Assembly: GCA_022829145.1 (NCBI GenBank)
Contig: CM040746.1
Coordinates: 37,884,212-37,948,211 of the forward strand
DNA length: 64,000 bases
Reading direction: 5' to 3'
Origin: Albula goreensis
Taxonomy: Eukaryota; Chordata; Actinopteri; Albuliformes; Albulidae
A model generated the notes under the pieces. That model was not told the origin of the DNA. It ran no database searches and was given only the letters and a program-made list of their open reading frames with translations. The stretch's first letter is position 1; each line of letters starts with the position of its first letter. Below, piece by piece: positions 25,338 through 36,392 of the stretch. The position numbers and the translations under genes are program-made.

Positions 25338-25950
25338 AGCCCCTTTCACACATGCACTGAAACCCTCAACTTTTCCGGAGGAGCTGTACGTGTGAACAGA
25401 AATGTCCGAATGTCAGTCACACCGGACATTAGACGGACTTTATCCAGCTAGCTTCCTCGTACAAGGTCCAGGTAATGTCCGGTTGAGCCCATGTGTGAAT
25501 ATAGCAGGTCATTTTCCGGAGAAGTCACAACGAGCGAGTGTGCATGTTCATGCCATTTCTATCGTGAAACTGGTGCAAAACTGGAAGAATGCAAGCATCT
25601 GAGGGCAGCTGTTTCGTACTCTTTTCTGATTGCCTGTAAATTGCTTTCCACTCTTTCGTTCGTATTGTGGATACATCCAAATAAATGTAATATTGATATC
25701 AACACAAAAACAGTCATCGTTACGGATGACTCGGTAGCCTTGTTCGCAATCGCTGATGTGCTGTAAACAAAACACTGTGATATCCGCAGCACACTTTTTC
25801 GCCTAAACCAAACAGATTATTTCCAGTAGGTGAGGATGCATCTGACACAGAAAATCTTCGTTGTGTACTACATGTGTGAAAGGGCAACTCTGGAAAATGT
25901 CTGGCCCTGATTCTCCGGACATTTGCTGGATTGCGTATGTGAAAAAAGCT
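25338..25950. mobile_element. 613-bp terminal-inverted-repeat element (MITE)
   Basis: The left end AGCCCCTTTCACACATGCA pairs with the right end TGCGTATGTGAAAAAAGCT as a diverged terminal inverted repeat, flanked by ATA on both sides (possible 3-bp target duplication). Just inside, ATGTCCGAATG and ACCGGACATT on the left mirror CCGGACATTTGCTGG and GAAAATGTCTGG on the right. A second copy of the terminus (CATGTGTGAAAGGGC) sits near 25,869-25,883. No transposase is seen, so it is non-autonomous. A 3-bp target site would fit PIF/Harbinger-type elements; class is uncertain. Confidence 0.65.
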
Positions 25951-26401
25951 ATAATCTGTCTGGTGGTCATCATCTCATTGCTCTCTAGCCTCCTCTCCTG
26001 GACAGTGTGGCACCTGCAGGCTTGTGAAATGAACACATGTCGGCTGTGTGTAATTCCAACGGCGTAGGCGTTGTGTGATGGGCGTCACATCTGCAGTGTG
26101 AAAGTTCACAGTGTGGATGATTACACAGTTGAATTCAGATGGCAAAAAAAGAGGAAAAAAATCAGCAATAATAACCATCATCAAAACTCAGTTAACAGCT
26201 TGCAAATATAAAATCCCTTTCTTTCTTGGCAAATTACAGCCAATCGAAAAAATACATAAATAAAAAATTAAAAAATCATTCTTAAGTGTTTCAGAAACAT
26301 CAAACGCTACAAGCAGGAGCCTGCACAAAATTGCATGGAAGACTGACTTTAGGCAAACCGACAATGATTCCCCTCTTCCTAATGGTACCTGTGCTGCCCA
26401 T
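25951..26401. other. Unique non-coding DNA
   Basis: No gene; short A runs near 26,146-26,160. Confidence 0.5.
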
Positions 26402-26420
26402 CCCCCCCCCCCCCCCCCCC
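26402..26420. repeat. (C)19 tract
   Basis: Homopolymer C run followed by ACCCCCTCGCCCC. Prone to sequencing error and could form i-motif/G-quadruplex structures. Confidence 0.95.
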
Positions 26421-26954
26421 ACCCCCTCGCCCCAGCACACGAGACAGCTGAGTGACTCCTCTAACCCAGCCAGGATGAGGCCATCACTTACCTGTCACTA
26501 AAACGCTGCTTGGTTTTTATTCATCAATAAAGATGAGCAGTGGAGCATTTAGGAGAACACAGCTGTCCTGTTTAAAACTGTCTTTTGTGCTCCAGGAATC
26601 TGAGAGAGCTTTTGGCACATGTTACTATGGCAGGATCATTTCAAAAATGGCCGGAGTCTACAGTACAATTAAATAAATACTTCTCAGTGTTAATAAGGGA
26701 CTAATTACTTTTATCTCCATGCAGAAGGGATAGTGAGGAAATCTAGGGAAATGACTTTGCTGGTAATTGCACTGTTAATTTGAAATTTGGAGACATCCAT
26801 TGAAATGCCAGAGAGATACTTAACTGTGCCTTGTTAAGAGTCCAAATTGCAATATTTGAAGTCAGAATTAGAAATGAAATGATGAAATTGGCTCAATTTA
26901 AAAATCACATGATGCATTTTAAAATAGAATTGTACACAAACACTATTAACAACG
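26421..26954. other. Unique non-coding DNA
   Basis: No gene recognised. Confidence 0.5.
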
Positions 26955-26998
26955 TACAGTGTACAATGGGGTCTAAAAGTCTGATACCACACTAAACA
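26955..26998 (+). mobile_element. Solo Tc1-like terminus
   Basis: TACAGTGTACAATGGGGTCT followed by AAAAGTCTGATACCACAC resembles the inverted terminal repeat of fish Tc1-like elements (TA CAGTG... 'ggtccaaaagtctgagaccac'). No partner terminus is found in the window, so only one end or a truncated copy survives. Confidence 0.45.
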
Positions 26999-28287
26999 TT
27001 TTTCTTCTTTTTTTTTCCATGAAATCCTGGAAAAATGTTTTGCAAGTTAAGATCTTTAATAAATATTTATTAAGAAATTTATTTAAGAAACATTTAAAAT
27101 TCTGCACTACAGGTGACCCTCCCACACTGTGGGGGTTACGAGCTCAGCCCCCCGCGATGTGGAAAAACCACAGAAAATCTCCCCCCCAGGTGTGCAAAGC
27201 GAGCCCAGTGAACATTTTAAACCAGACTGGGGTTCTCCACTGTCTAGCGCTCAGTTATTTTCAAGAACAGTTATTAGAATTAAGGTCCTATGCAGAAATA
27301 ACGTTGCCTGGATGTTCATTGCGCAACTGATTTTTCAGAACCATGAACAATATTTTTAAGAAAAATATGCTGGGTGCCACAATTTCATATTTGAAACACA
27401 CATTTCTAAGAAAGAAGTGGCTCGCTAGCTTTTGTTTTCCTTGGCATCTGATCTCAAAGATTGTATTTATCTTTGCAATTAACCCAGATAAAGGCAACGC
27501 TCCACAAACAGGTGGAGAGCATGATCTAATTAGGCCAGAAGAACATAGCATGTTGTTTTATGAAATAATAATGGATATGATACATAAATAAATAGCAGGA
27601 GAGGCATGATATGCACATACACAAACACAATTAAGGCATTAAAGAATTCAGTGCTGGCACAGTGATACCATTTAAAATTTTTACACAATTGATTTTGCAA
27701 ATGTCATCACAGATAGAGGGTGGTGTGATTTAGCAGTGTTCATGACTATAAAACAGAGGTCGTTTTGAAGAAGACTTAGACAGCGGTGGAGAAAAACTGA
27801 AGGAGAGTGGGCCAAGAGATAAGAAGAAGAGAGGAACCAAGCTCAGAAGCTGAATTTTGTATTAGCTGAAGATGTTAAAATGTGCATTAGAGAGATGGCT
27901 AGCAAAAAAAAAAAAAAAACATATTAATCTAGTCAAGAAATGACCACATTGAAGTCTTGGGTTATACGGAATAATATATATACATTTTTTCGAAAAGGCC
28001 AAAATCTGAATATTGCATGAAATGAAGTCGCAAAAAGCGACTCTCGATGAAAAGATGCCAAGAGATGGATAAGAAAGAGCCCACACTCTCTAAGCGAAAT
28101 GGGATGGAGGATATCGAGAGCCCGTGAAAATGATTCAGGTCCACAGAATGGAATGGCGCAATGAAAGAAATAAAGAAGAAATACAGAGGCCGGATTTCTG
28201 AGAGGTTTCCTTCAAAGCCGGCTGGAACTCATCCAGTGGGTGAAATATGAGGGGAAGCCTCTCAGTTTGAACATGGGGGCAGGCTGT
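26999..28287. other. Unique non-coding DNA
   Basis: No gene. A C-rich patch (CAGCCCCCCGCGATGTGG) near 27,145 and an A16 run at 27,904-27,919. The 103-codon frame at 27,019-27,330 is unrecognised. Confidence 0.45.
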
Positions 28288-28342
28288 TGGGGTTGGGGTG
28301 GGGGGGAGTGGGTAGTGTGTGGGGGGTGAGGGGGAGGGGTGG
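28288..28342 (+). repeat. G-rich tract, G-quadruplex prone
   Basis: Contains GGGG, GGGG, GGGGGGG, GGG, GGGGGG, GGGGG and GGGG runs separated by 1-9 bases on the plus strand. Four or more G3+ runs with short loops satisfy the usual G-quadruplex pattern. Confidence 0.8.
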
Positions 28343-29187
28343 CAAAGCCATCACTTTGAATCATACTCAGAGCCCTCTACTCTCTGGTGACCATAGGGTC
28401 TTTATTCCGGTAATGCTTTCTCTCGTCTACAGCCAACACACGAGGACGGTATCGGGTAATGAATGAAGGAATCACAAATCTGTAGCGATGGCTCAATAGT
28501 TTGCTTCGCCCGTGACAGACAGTGCACTTTGATGCTCCCCGGGCATCCATCTGTTATCTTTTACATCTTTCCATAGACTCTCAGGCCCATCGCCTGTGTC
28601 TCAGAGATGAAAGGGAGTCTGTTTTGTTTTCTGTGCTTCGAGATCATCAGGCCGTGTACAACTGTTTAACTGCTGAAATAATAACAACGGGAGAAGATTA
28701 TTAGCTCTTAATATTTCATGCCCAACATCACCTGCCAGTGAGCAGCGTGTGATGCTCACAGTTATATATTATGGGTAATCACTTTCATTAAAAACATAAA
28801 ATGAAAAAAAAAAAGACTTTATTTTTAACTGTCATTGCCTTGTTTGAATGTGTGATGTGCAGTGATGTCATTGCTCTCTCATCACTTAGATAGCTTTTTT
28901 AATGTATATTGTATGTAATTAAATACTTTGAATATGATAATAATGACACATGTGGTCATATGTGTTCTTGTGTGTATTATTCATGCTGTATTAATATAAA
29001 TCATTTTGTTCAGCTGGCATGATTCGATACGGTTTCCTCAGGTGCGGGAAAGACAACGATCATTGAGGAATCCGCTATTTAAAAATGTAGTTGGCATCAA
29101 GCAATTCACCTCTATTGGCTCACTGGTGCAGCCTCGACAGAAAAAACATCGCTTTAGACAGATCTTGCGGATTTCCTCTCTCTGCAG
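28343..29187. other. Unique non-coding DNA
   Basis: No gene; moderately GC-balanced at 28,380-28,700, AT-rich after that. Confidence 0.45.
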
Positions 29188-29364
29188 TATATAACAGACA
29201 AAGCCCTCAGTAGCAGCACAGGAGAAACCCCTGAGTTGCGGCTACACGGGGCCACATGTCCAGTCCTTTTGTGCTTTCTTAGGGATCTCTGTGATGTCAT
29301 CTTTCTTCACACCAGCATACCCGACACTCTCTCCTGTCGGTTAAAATAAGGAAAAATGAGTCAG
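29188..29364 (+). promoter_or_regulatory. Candidate TATA promoter and first exon
   Basis: TATATAA at 29188-29194 is followed about 30 bp later by a possible start region (CTCAGTAGCAGC), then about 140 bp of GC-balanced sequence, and ATG at 29356 in the context GGAAAAATGAGTCAG. The CAG at 29362-29364 is followed by GTAAGT, a perfect splice donor. If real, the exon would code only MSQ before splicing. Upstream, 29,010-29,180 is repeat-free and carries TTCACCTCTATTGGC and CTATTTAAAAATG (MEF2-like). No downstream coding exon is recognisable here, so this is a hypothesis. Confidence 0.25.
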
Positions 29365-29742
29365 GTAAGTTCAGCGATCAGTGAGTGGAACAGTGAGAGG
29401 GCCAGTATAATGCAACAGAGGGGGGAACCGAGAAACCATGCAGGGGAAAGAAAACACATTAACCGAGGCTGGAAAAAGTCCCATATGGGGCTCCTGGGTG
29501 GATTTCTCTGTAAAAACTCACTTTACACATTCTGATTTTCTCATGCTGACACTTCACATTTTGTGGTAGGAAAACTGAGTGTTCTGTAAAATGGTGGTGC
29601 ACAATGATCTAGATCAGAAAACTGACCTACCTGTGAAAAAAAAAAATAGACTTTTCATAGGAAAGGTAAAAGGGACTTTCCTGAATGCCATGAGGTTCTG
29701 TTCTTTCACATATGACAGATTATAAAATGGAACAGTGTAGGA
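29365..29742. other. Unique non-coding DNA
   Basis: No gene. Would be intron if the preceding exon is real. Confidence 0.4.
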
Positions 29743-30015
29743 GGGGTTAATCGGTTGGTAACAAAGGGAGGGAGGAATTAGTCTGTAAATTGAGTGAACA
29801 GGAATGAAGGGGCTATACGGTCTAAGCAGAATTTAAATTTGGGGCCCCCCACCGCCTTGTGGGACATTTTGACGGCCTCTGGTGGCCATGGGGGGTGTAA
29901 GTAGACACTTAATTCATTGGGCCGGCCCTGGTCTGCAAATTGCATGGACAGAGGAGAAGGGGTTAATTGGTAAATTGTGTGGACAGGGACGGAGGGTTTA
30001 GTCAGTGGTTAAAAT
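29743..30015. repeat. Degenerate GGGGTTAATNGGT-type minisatellite, interrupted
   Basis: Units of roughly 33-36 bp share GGGGTTAATTGGTAAATTG and GTGGACAGGGACGGA. They are seen at 29743, 29775 (TTAGTCTGTAAATTGAGTG), 29931 (GTCTGCAAATTGCATGG), 29961 and 29997. The array is split by a separate element at about 29,827-29,930. Confidence 0.7.
29827..29930. mobile_element. Short hAT-like insertion in the minisatellite
   Basis: The right end TTGGGCCGGCCCTG is the reverse of a terminus frequent in fish hAT-type repeats (CAGGGCCGGCCC...). GGGGCCCCCC lies near the left. The flanking minisatellite words resume on either side, showing that this ~104-bp segment inserted into the array. A clean 8-bp target duplication is not visible. 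Confidence 0.45.
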
Positions 30016-30880
30016 CAGTAGCTCACATTCTGGCTCCATCTGCTCAGTGTCTTCCACAAATTCCAGCCTGAAAGGTCAACTTCTAAAGTGAGATGTGAAA
30101 AGAACTGACGGCCCGCGTCACGTGTTGGGAAGGAGAGGGCATGCTCCTCTCCCAAATTGACAAAGGTTATTACAGCACTGAACACAGCCCTCAAATATGA
30201 TTAGAATTTCCAAATTTAGAGAAAACTGGAGGAAAAAAAAGCAAAACAGACAATCAAAACCAAAAATCTGTGCAATAAATATACATCAAACAAGCAGAAA
30301 ATATTATGGCTAATTTGCAGGAAGGAAAGGCATAGGATCTCTTCAAGCATAGAAAAGGAAAGAATAAAGTGTGCAGAACTGAGCGCATAGGGAATACATG
30401 TAAGCCATGAGCAGGGCTGTCATCAGAGAGCCTGGGGCAAACTTTGGTGCTCAGCCCGCTGCTCTCATCCCGGTGTCCAAACCTCTTGTGCACTTCCCCC
30501 TCTCTGTGCAATGCAAACCTTGTCGGAAATATAAATAAAGGCAAGTTATGCATCAACACAAGTTATCCGTCAACATTCTATTTATTTCAAAGGACAGAGA
30601 AACAGCCCACTTTATACAGTGATGCACAACTTGTTTGCTTTGAGATATTGATAAATATACTGAACACAAGATAAACCTTATATATAATGCTGTTAATTGT
30701 GAATTTATGAATAGCTAGCACTACTAGGAAAGTTTAGCAAGCAAGCATTACCTAGTTATCTACAGCTTGTTATCTGCAATTATCTTCGGCTTTTAATTTA
30801 TCTAACTTATCTCATAATTTAAGTAAGTAAATTGAACATGTCATCTTAACCAACAGCAAGTTTACATTAGCTTGCTATAT
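30016..30880. other. Unique non-coding DNA
   Basis: AT-rich, no gene recognised; frames at 30,254-30,559 (minus) and 30,444-30,674 (plus) have no recognisable domains. Confidence 0.45.
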
Positions 30881-31108
30881 TCTTAAAAAAAAAAATCCTA
30901 AAGGGTTATTCTCATGTCCTGCTGGTGGAACCCTTAAAAGAACTTATTTAATATGAATCTCACTCACAGGTTCTCTGTACAACATTCTTTGGCACATTTA
31001 AAACCCTTAAAGATTTCTGTACCTAAGATGAACCTTTAAGGATTCCCCCAGCAGGACAAATGAAAAACCTTTAAAGGTGCTAGAAAGCACTTTTTTCTAA
31101 GAGTGTGG
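30881..31108 (+). mobile_element. 'GGTTCT/AAGAGTGT' MITE, copy 1
   Basis: The right end TTTTTTCTAAGAGTGTGG and the left end TTCTTAAAAAAAAAAATCC form a weak terminal inverted repeat. The interior holds TGTCCTGCTGGTGGAACCC, CACTCACAGGTTCTCTGTAC and CCAGCAGGACAAATG, so the interior itself is inverted (TCCTGCTGG / CCAGCAGGA). Same family as 31,285 and 36,214. Non-coding. Confidence 0.75.
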
Positions 31109-31284
31109 TTGCTAAACACCTCAACTGGATATTTAATTACGTTTTTTTTCCAGGCTGACATTATGGTGTGGAATATAGAATATCGATGTACCATTTAGCT
31201 TTTTGACTGCTTTGTTTCTGTAGATTGTCTCTGAGTGTTCGACAGCGCTGCAATTGAAGAACATTTGCAAGAGCATTATCGGGC

Positions 31285-31470
31285 TAAGGTTCCTTAAGGG
31301 TTCTGCTGGGAGAACCCATAAAGGTTCTTCTTAGATACAGATACCTTTAAGGTGTTCTTTATTCTTTATATAACCCTCAGAATAAGGTTCTACAGAGAAC
31401 CCATGGGTGAAACCCATATCAAAGAAGAACAAGCTGGGTAATGTAGAAACCTTTCTTTCCAAGAGTGTAG
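31285..31470 (-). mobile_element. 'GGTTCT/AAGAGTGT' MITE, inverted copy
   Basis: On the minus strand this reads CTACACTCTTGGAAAGAAAGG, then TTTGATATGGGTTTCACCC and GGTTCTCTGTAGAACC, in the order of copy 36,214. It lies 176 bp from copy 1 in the opposite orientation, so the pair can form a large inverted repeat. Confidence 0.75.
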
Positions 31471-32559
31471 TGCTACGACAGATACGGAGACAGGCGTGCA
31501 AACCTGACATCATGATGTAAACATGACGACGATCGTCACAAGCTGACCAAAATTTTTTCACATTAAAATGGGTCCGGCACCGTTAGACAATCTGGTACAA
31601 TTGCTTTAAAGGAAAGAAAATACCTTTACAGATGATACTCCTATTGCATATTATCTGTAACTTTTTCGAGGAGTAAATCAATGGAAAAAAAACTGTCACA
31701 CAACTGAGCCTGCCATGGGGGACCTCAGTGAGTGAGCCCCCCTCTCCCTCTTCACATAAAGTTTAAATGGATGTCAAAGCAGATCTTGCGGACTCGTCGC
31801 TCTGCTGTGTGGGGATGCATTGCCTTGTGGCAAGTTTATGATGCTGAAATCCTTCTCCAATATTTCTGTGCAATTTTTCTTTATTACAAACTTCTCTCCA
31901 CGGTTTTTTTTCCTGGCTCCAACGAAGTTTGGGGACTCGCACACACCGCCGATCGATACGCGCCAAGACGAGCTCAGCCGTGGACCGTCAACATATCAGA
32001 CTGGACTGATTGGAGATGGACACGGTCGCTGTTCACCTTTCGGAGCCTCTGACCGTTTCTTAGAAAGCTCAAAGGATCTCACTGAGTTGTCACATTAGTT
32101 ATTGATTTAAAATCAATGCTCTCAAGCCCCCCTCTCGGCACACCGGTCAGCGAAGCAGTTCACCTCCCACTTCGTTTGATGCACCACAATCTATTTCACT
32201 GTGTGTTTTCTCAAAAAGGTGTCAATATTGCTATTCAACACGAGAGCAGAGCAGCCCACCCACAGTTCTAGATTACTCTCCAATCTTAACCAATCACCAT
32301 TTGTCTTTTTTGCCAGAGGCTTCAATTTCACTCCAAATATTTTACTCTGTTAATAATGGCTATCTTCCTCAATGTTGTTATTAGTCCAATATCTCATTAA
32401 TGGTGACCTTTCCAGGATGCATTGAGCAGGAGTACAAGTGAAACAGCTGTTTCTACACTGGTGATTTTACAACAGATTGAAACACGGTTTTTTACCCAAC
32501 TAACATCCAGAACAGAGACAATTTTATCCTTTGTATACCTCAACAATTCTGATCGTCAT
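31471..32559. other. Unique non-coding DNA
   Basis: GC-balanced at 31,720-32,060 with CpGs (ACGAAGTTTGG, CGATCGATACGCGCC) and overlapping frames up to 106 codons on the plus strand, none recognised. A conserved element there is possible. Confidence 0.4.
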
Positions 32560-32900
32560 TATTTGCAAGTGCTCGATATAACGTAATGGGATATATGAGT
32601 GCTGCCAGCTGAACTGAAGCCGTATATGTAAGCATCCTATTACGCTGCAGATACAAATGATGCCGGAGTGGTCCATGGCGGTCCTGTCTATTACGGCAAT
32701 TACACTTTTAGTCATGAAATATGTATCAGCAATGCCTGCGCTTTTAAAGAGTTGGTATTTCTCATCTGTTTAATGGGTCTGTGCATTTATCTTGCAGGTC
32801 CTGCCCACTAATGCAGTTAGTTTAATGTGCGGAATGTGTCATAGAAAGTGAAGCCATGAGTCTCTCTCTGAACTGTCCGATTTTGAATTAATGCGTCCAG
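32560..32900. promoter_or_regulatory. Enhancer-like block
   Basis: Repeat-free sequence with ATTACGGCAATTACAC (homeodomain-type TAATTG core in reverse), AGCTGAACTG, GCTTTTAAAGAG and CCACTAATGCAG. Motif density and balanced composition contrast with the flanking TA repeat. Inferred only. Confidence 0.25.
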
Positions 32901-33004
32901 TTCTGAGCTGTGCTGCCAGAACAACAGTAATTTAGTTGTTCTGGTCCACTGAGCACTCCTTCCCTCTCCCTGCTAGTTGGCCCCGAGGGTAAATCCTGTA
33001 GCTG

Positions 33005-33005
<1 letters not shown>

Positions 33006-33071
<66 letters not shown>
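33006..33071. repeat. (TA)n microsatellite
   Basis: About 32 TA units, followed by a T run. Confidence 0.97.
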
Positions 33072-33074
<3 letters not shown>

Positions 33075-34504
33075 TAGTTTTTTTTTTTTTGTACAAAAAC
33101 AAGGAATAATAGAAAGGCTTTGAATCAGTTTGTAAAATATTCGAAGTAACGAACAGTGTGCCAAAGCAGGACAGACAACTGATATGCAGGAATGAGGTAT
33201 TTAGTAACACAGGAGGGAATGTCCAGGTGCTGGATATAGAGGCTGTGCAGTACCCAATGACAGCCATTTGGACTTGTAATGCTGGTGCATGGGATGAAAT
33301 TCACAAATATATCACCACTGTTACCCTGTTATAGCAGAGCGACTTTCACCTGTTTCCCATTCATTTACATTTTGAGGTTTCTTGTATTCATATGAAGCAT
33401 TGAGTTTTCCAAAACAACACAATCTGACATTCAATGTTATCTGTACATAAAATTCAGTAGTTATGGATTTTTATCATTGCAATGTAATGGGTATTTTGCT
33501 ACCCACTGTTAAAATGACTGTTGTAAACTGTCCTTTTATTAAGTTTTTAAGATTTCTGAAAACATTTCTGATCACATACAATATATTCAGCATATATGTA
33601 ATTCTCACCTTCAGTTGAAGGTGAATAAAAAATGAGTGGCTAAATATTACATAAAACAAAAAAAAAAAAAAATGAATCCAGCTAAATACGAATGCAGCTT
33701 GCAATGCTCATGATCTTGGATTCACAGCATTGTTGTATAAAAAACAGACGCCATTTTGTTCATCATAAACCTTTCTGCTCATAACTTCTACTCATTAGGA
33801 AGTTCAAGTAACTTTCTGATTTTTTTAGGTCTATGCAGCTGTAGTGATGTGAGGGTGGGTGAGGTTCCACAGCAGTAAAAATGGAAAGAGCTAACATGCA
33901 GTGTCAGTGAGCCAGTGATTTGGACCATTGTCTACATTTGGCTGGAGAGAGAAAAACTAAAATTGATCGGTTCACAAAAGAAAATTTTGGACAACTTAGT
34001 GTAGCTCTGCCCCCAGTGGGATTCATGAAACCTGATTTGAACCATCGCTCAGTGTAAGGATGTTTTCCGAAGTAATGCCAATGAGAGGTAACACAGCTTC
34101 AGCAAATAACAGAAGATCCTAAACATTTCTAAGTTTCATGAAGTAAGTCGCCTTAGGTTTTATTCATTTTTTTATTCCACCCTCAGGTATGAGTGTTGAC
34201 AAGTATTCTCCAAAGTACAAAAAAACCAATTATCACTTCTGTTTCCTTCATTTGACAAAGACCAACATTAGAATGTCAGAGACAGACTTGATATCATCAG
34301 GGAGCCCTGTGGAAAAGACAATACTCCGAATGATAACAGATGACACTTCAACAGCAGTAAAAAGGCATGCTGTTTTCCCATCACATGTGAACTGGCATAG
34401 CTGTTTTCTGTTCTTCAGTTTTGATTAAATCAAGCGAAAATGGGCTGTGAGAATGAAAATGATGGTGGAACTGCAATGTGGTGGAAGCTGAGCTTTCAGC
34501 TCAC
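33072..34504. other. Unique non-coding DNA
   Basis: AT-rich, A14 run at 33,659-33,672, no gene recognised. Confidence 0.5.
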
Positions 34505-34656
34505 ATGTGGCTCTGCTGCCATAGCCTTCAGTGAGGCTCTTCACCTGAACTGCCCCGGTAAACAATCAGCCGTAAAAATAGACAGCGTGTAAAAGCATGA
34601 ACTGTGTACGTCACTCTGGTTAAGAACATCTGTTAAATGCTAAACATGTAAATGGA
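34505..34656 (+). mobile_element. SINE, 5'-truncated (sense)
   Basis: Contains CTGCTGCCATAGCCTTCAGT, GGCTCTTCACCTGAACTGCC and CCGGTAAACAATCAGCCGTA, then the tail TACGTCACTCTGGTTAAGAA and CATCTGTTAAATGC. This is the body and tail of the SINE family at 20,178. The tRNA head is missing or unrecognisable. Confidence 0.7.
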
Positions 34657-36213
34657 TGCCTTATTAAACAAGAATACAGTTTCAAAGCTTTGGTATTCCA
34701 CTTTATGTTCACCATGTGTGGAGCGCAACATCAAGTTAATATATTGGCTTCATGAATGCTTTGATGCAAATAGCAAACAGATCGGTAGCTCCACAGAATT
34801 TTATCTAATTACAAATATTACAACATAAATTGCTGTGATAGTTTGACAGATTGTTTAATATCCCAAAAAGCAATAAACATTCAATAACTACCTTTCTTTT
34901 CATTTTAGCTCCATCATTGTTCATTGGTTAAATATGTACAATCAAATGAGTAATTTTTTTTTCAGATTTATATCCCTCTTTGGTACAGGCAGTAATTGAT
35001 TGATGAATTAAGTTAAGGCCAGGGCTTTAGTGTACCCACCCCAGCAGTCATCTTCACACTTTGACTGATTTGTTTGATGCTCGGACTCTTTTAATGCTGT
35101 TTTAATACTCTCTCTCTCTCAGTTCAGTATGCCCAGTTATATTTACGTGTTTCATTGCTGCAGCTCTCTCTGTTGGTTTGGGAGAGCTCAGACTGTGCTC
35201 TCTCTTATGAAGGAAGTGATGTCAGACAACACTTGATTTATCAAGCCGCACAAATTGGGCTTGCACAGTCAGAAGTGGATGGAAGACTTTTCATGTGCAA
35301 CATATGCAGGCAGACTGCGGGCTCGCAAATGACAAACAGGGGTCACTGGTAAGTCATGACACACATGACACCCTGCTGAGTGATTCCCTCCCTCCCTTGC
35401 GAGACCCACCCTGGTACAACCAATTAGATGTCACACTGATGGACAGTCAGCCAATCAGCACCTGCACTGTGTGAATTTAACACCACACTACTGTGCTCAT
35501 CTACACTCTAGGATTAGAGGAGCCACACTGTAAAACCCAGACCTTTAGTTTCTGAAAAGAAGAATACCCTTTCGTCTGTATTTGGTAATTCTATAACCTC
35601 ACTCTGCCAAGCTTTTAGGAGTATCCTAGCAGCTCCTATCACCAGCTAACCTCTCTGAGTATTTCACCTCTCATGACTCAACACTGGAACAAGTTTCTTC
35701 TCCTTTGAACAAATTCATAAATGATAAAAAATATCACTCTCAGTATTAATTTTACTGCAGCTAGGGACAGGCCTGTGCTTGGAATTTCAATATAGATTTT
35801 AACATTTTTTCGAGGTTTTTTCATCTGTTAAAAGTGCAGATCATCAGTTAATACATGTTAATATTCATATTCAAGGGGTTTTTGAGCTCTTGTAGGCACT
35901 TTAAAATGAGCACCTCCGAGTTTATACTTTTTTAGTCGGGTAAAACGAGAGCGCTGTGGGGAGCTCATGCTCATAAGCCCTGCAGATACCTGCCAAACCA
36001 TTTTTTTATGGTCAGAAGTCCACATTGGCAATGCAGTATCTGGCCCGGCCTCGCCCAGGAACGCTGGTGGTAAGCTGGCTAGTTTTTTCAAGTCTTATCA
36101 CTCTTCAGTGGGCATTCCTGGTCATGCCATGTCCCTGTGGGTGTAAAAATTGAGAATATGCTGCTCTCATAATCCTCTGAAGACATGGGCAGAATTAACC
36201 CCTTATAGAAAGA
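34657..36213. other. Unique non-coding DNA
   Basis: No gene recognised. 35,390-35,520 holds two CCAAT-type words (ACCAATTAG, GCCAATCAGC). Confidence 0.45.
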
Positions 36214-36392
36214 GAAGGTTCCTGAAAGGTTATTCTAATGTCCTGCTGGCGGAACCCTTAAAGATTCTCCTTTGATATGTATTTCACTCACAGGTTCTCT
36301 GAGGGTTATATAACCATTAAACACAGCTGTATCTAAGAAACAGGACGAATGGAAAACATTTAAAGGTACTAAAAAAGAACATTGTGAGTGTA
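36214..36392 (+). mobile_element. 'GGTTCT/AAGAGTGT' MITE, copy 2
   Basis: Shares GGTTATTCTAATGTCCTGCT with copy 1, and TTTGATATGTATTTCACTC and GTATCTAAGAAACAGGACG with the inverted copy. The terminus is decayed to AAAGAACATTGTGAGTGT. Confidence 0.75.

Noticed and set aside
33006-33071. Origin or promoter suggested by the TA run
   Set aside because: A pure TA microsatellite with no TATA-type context or exon downstream.
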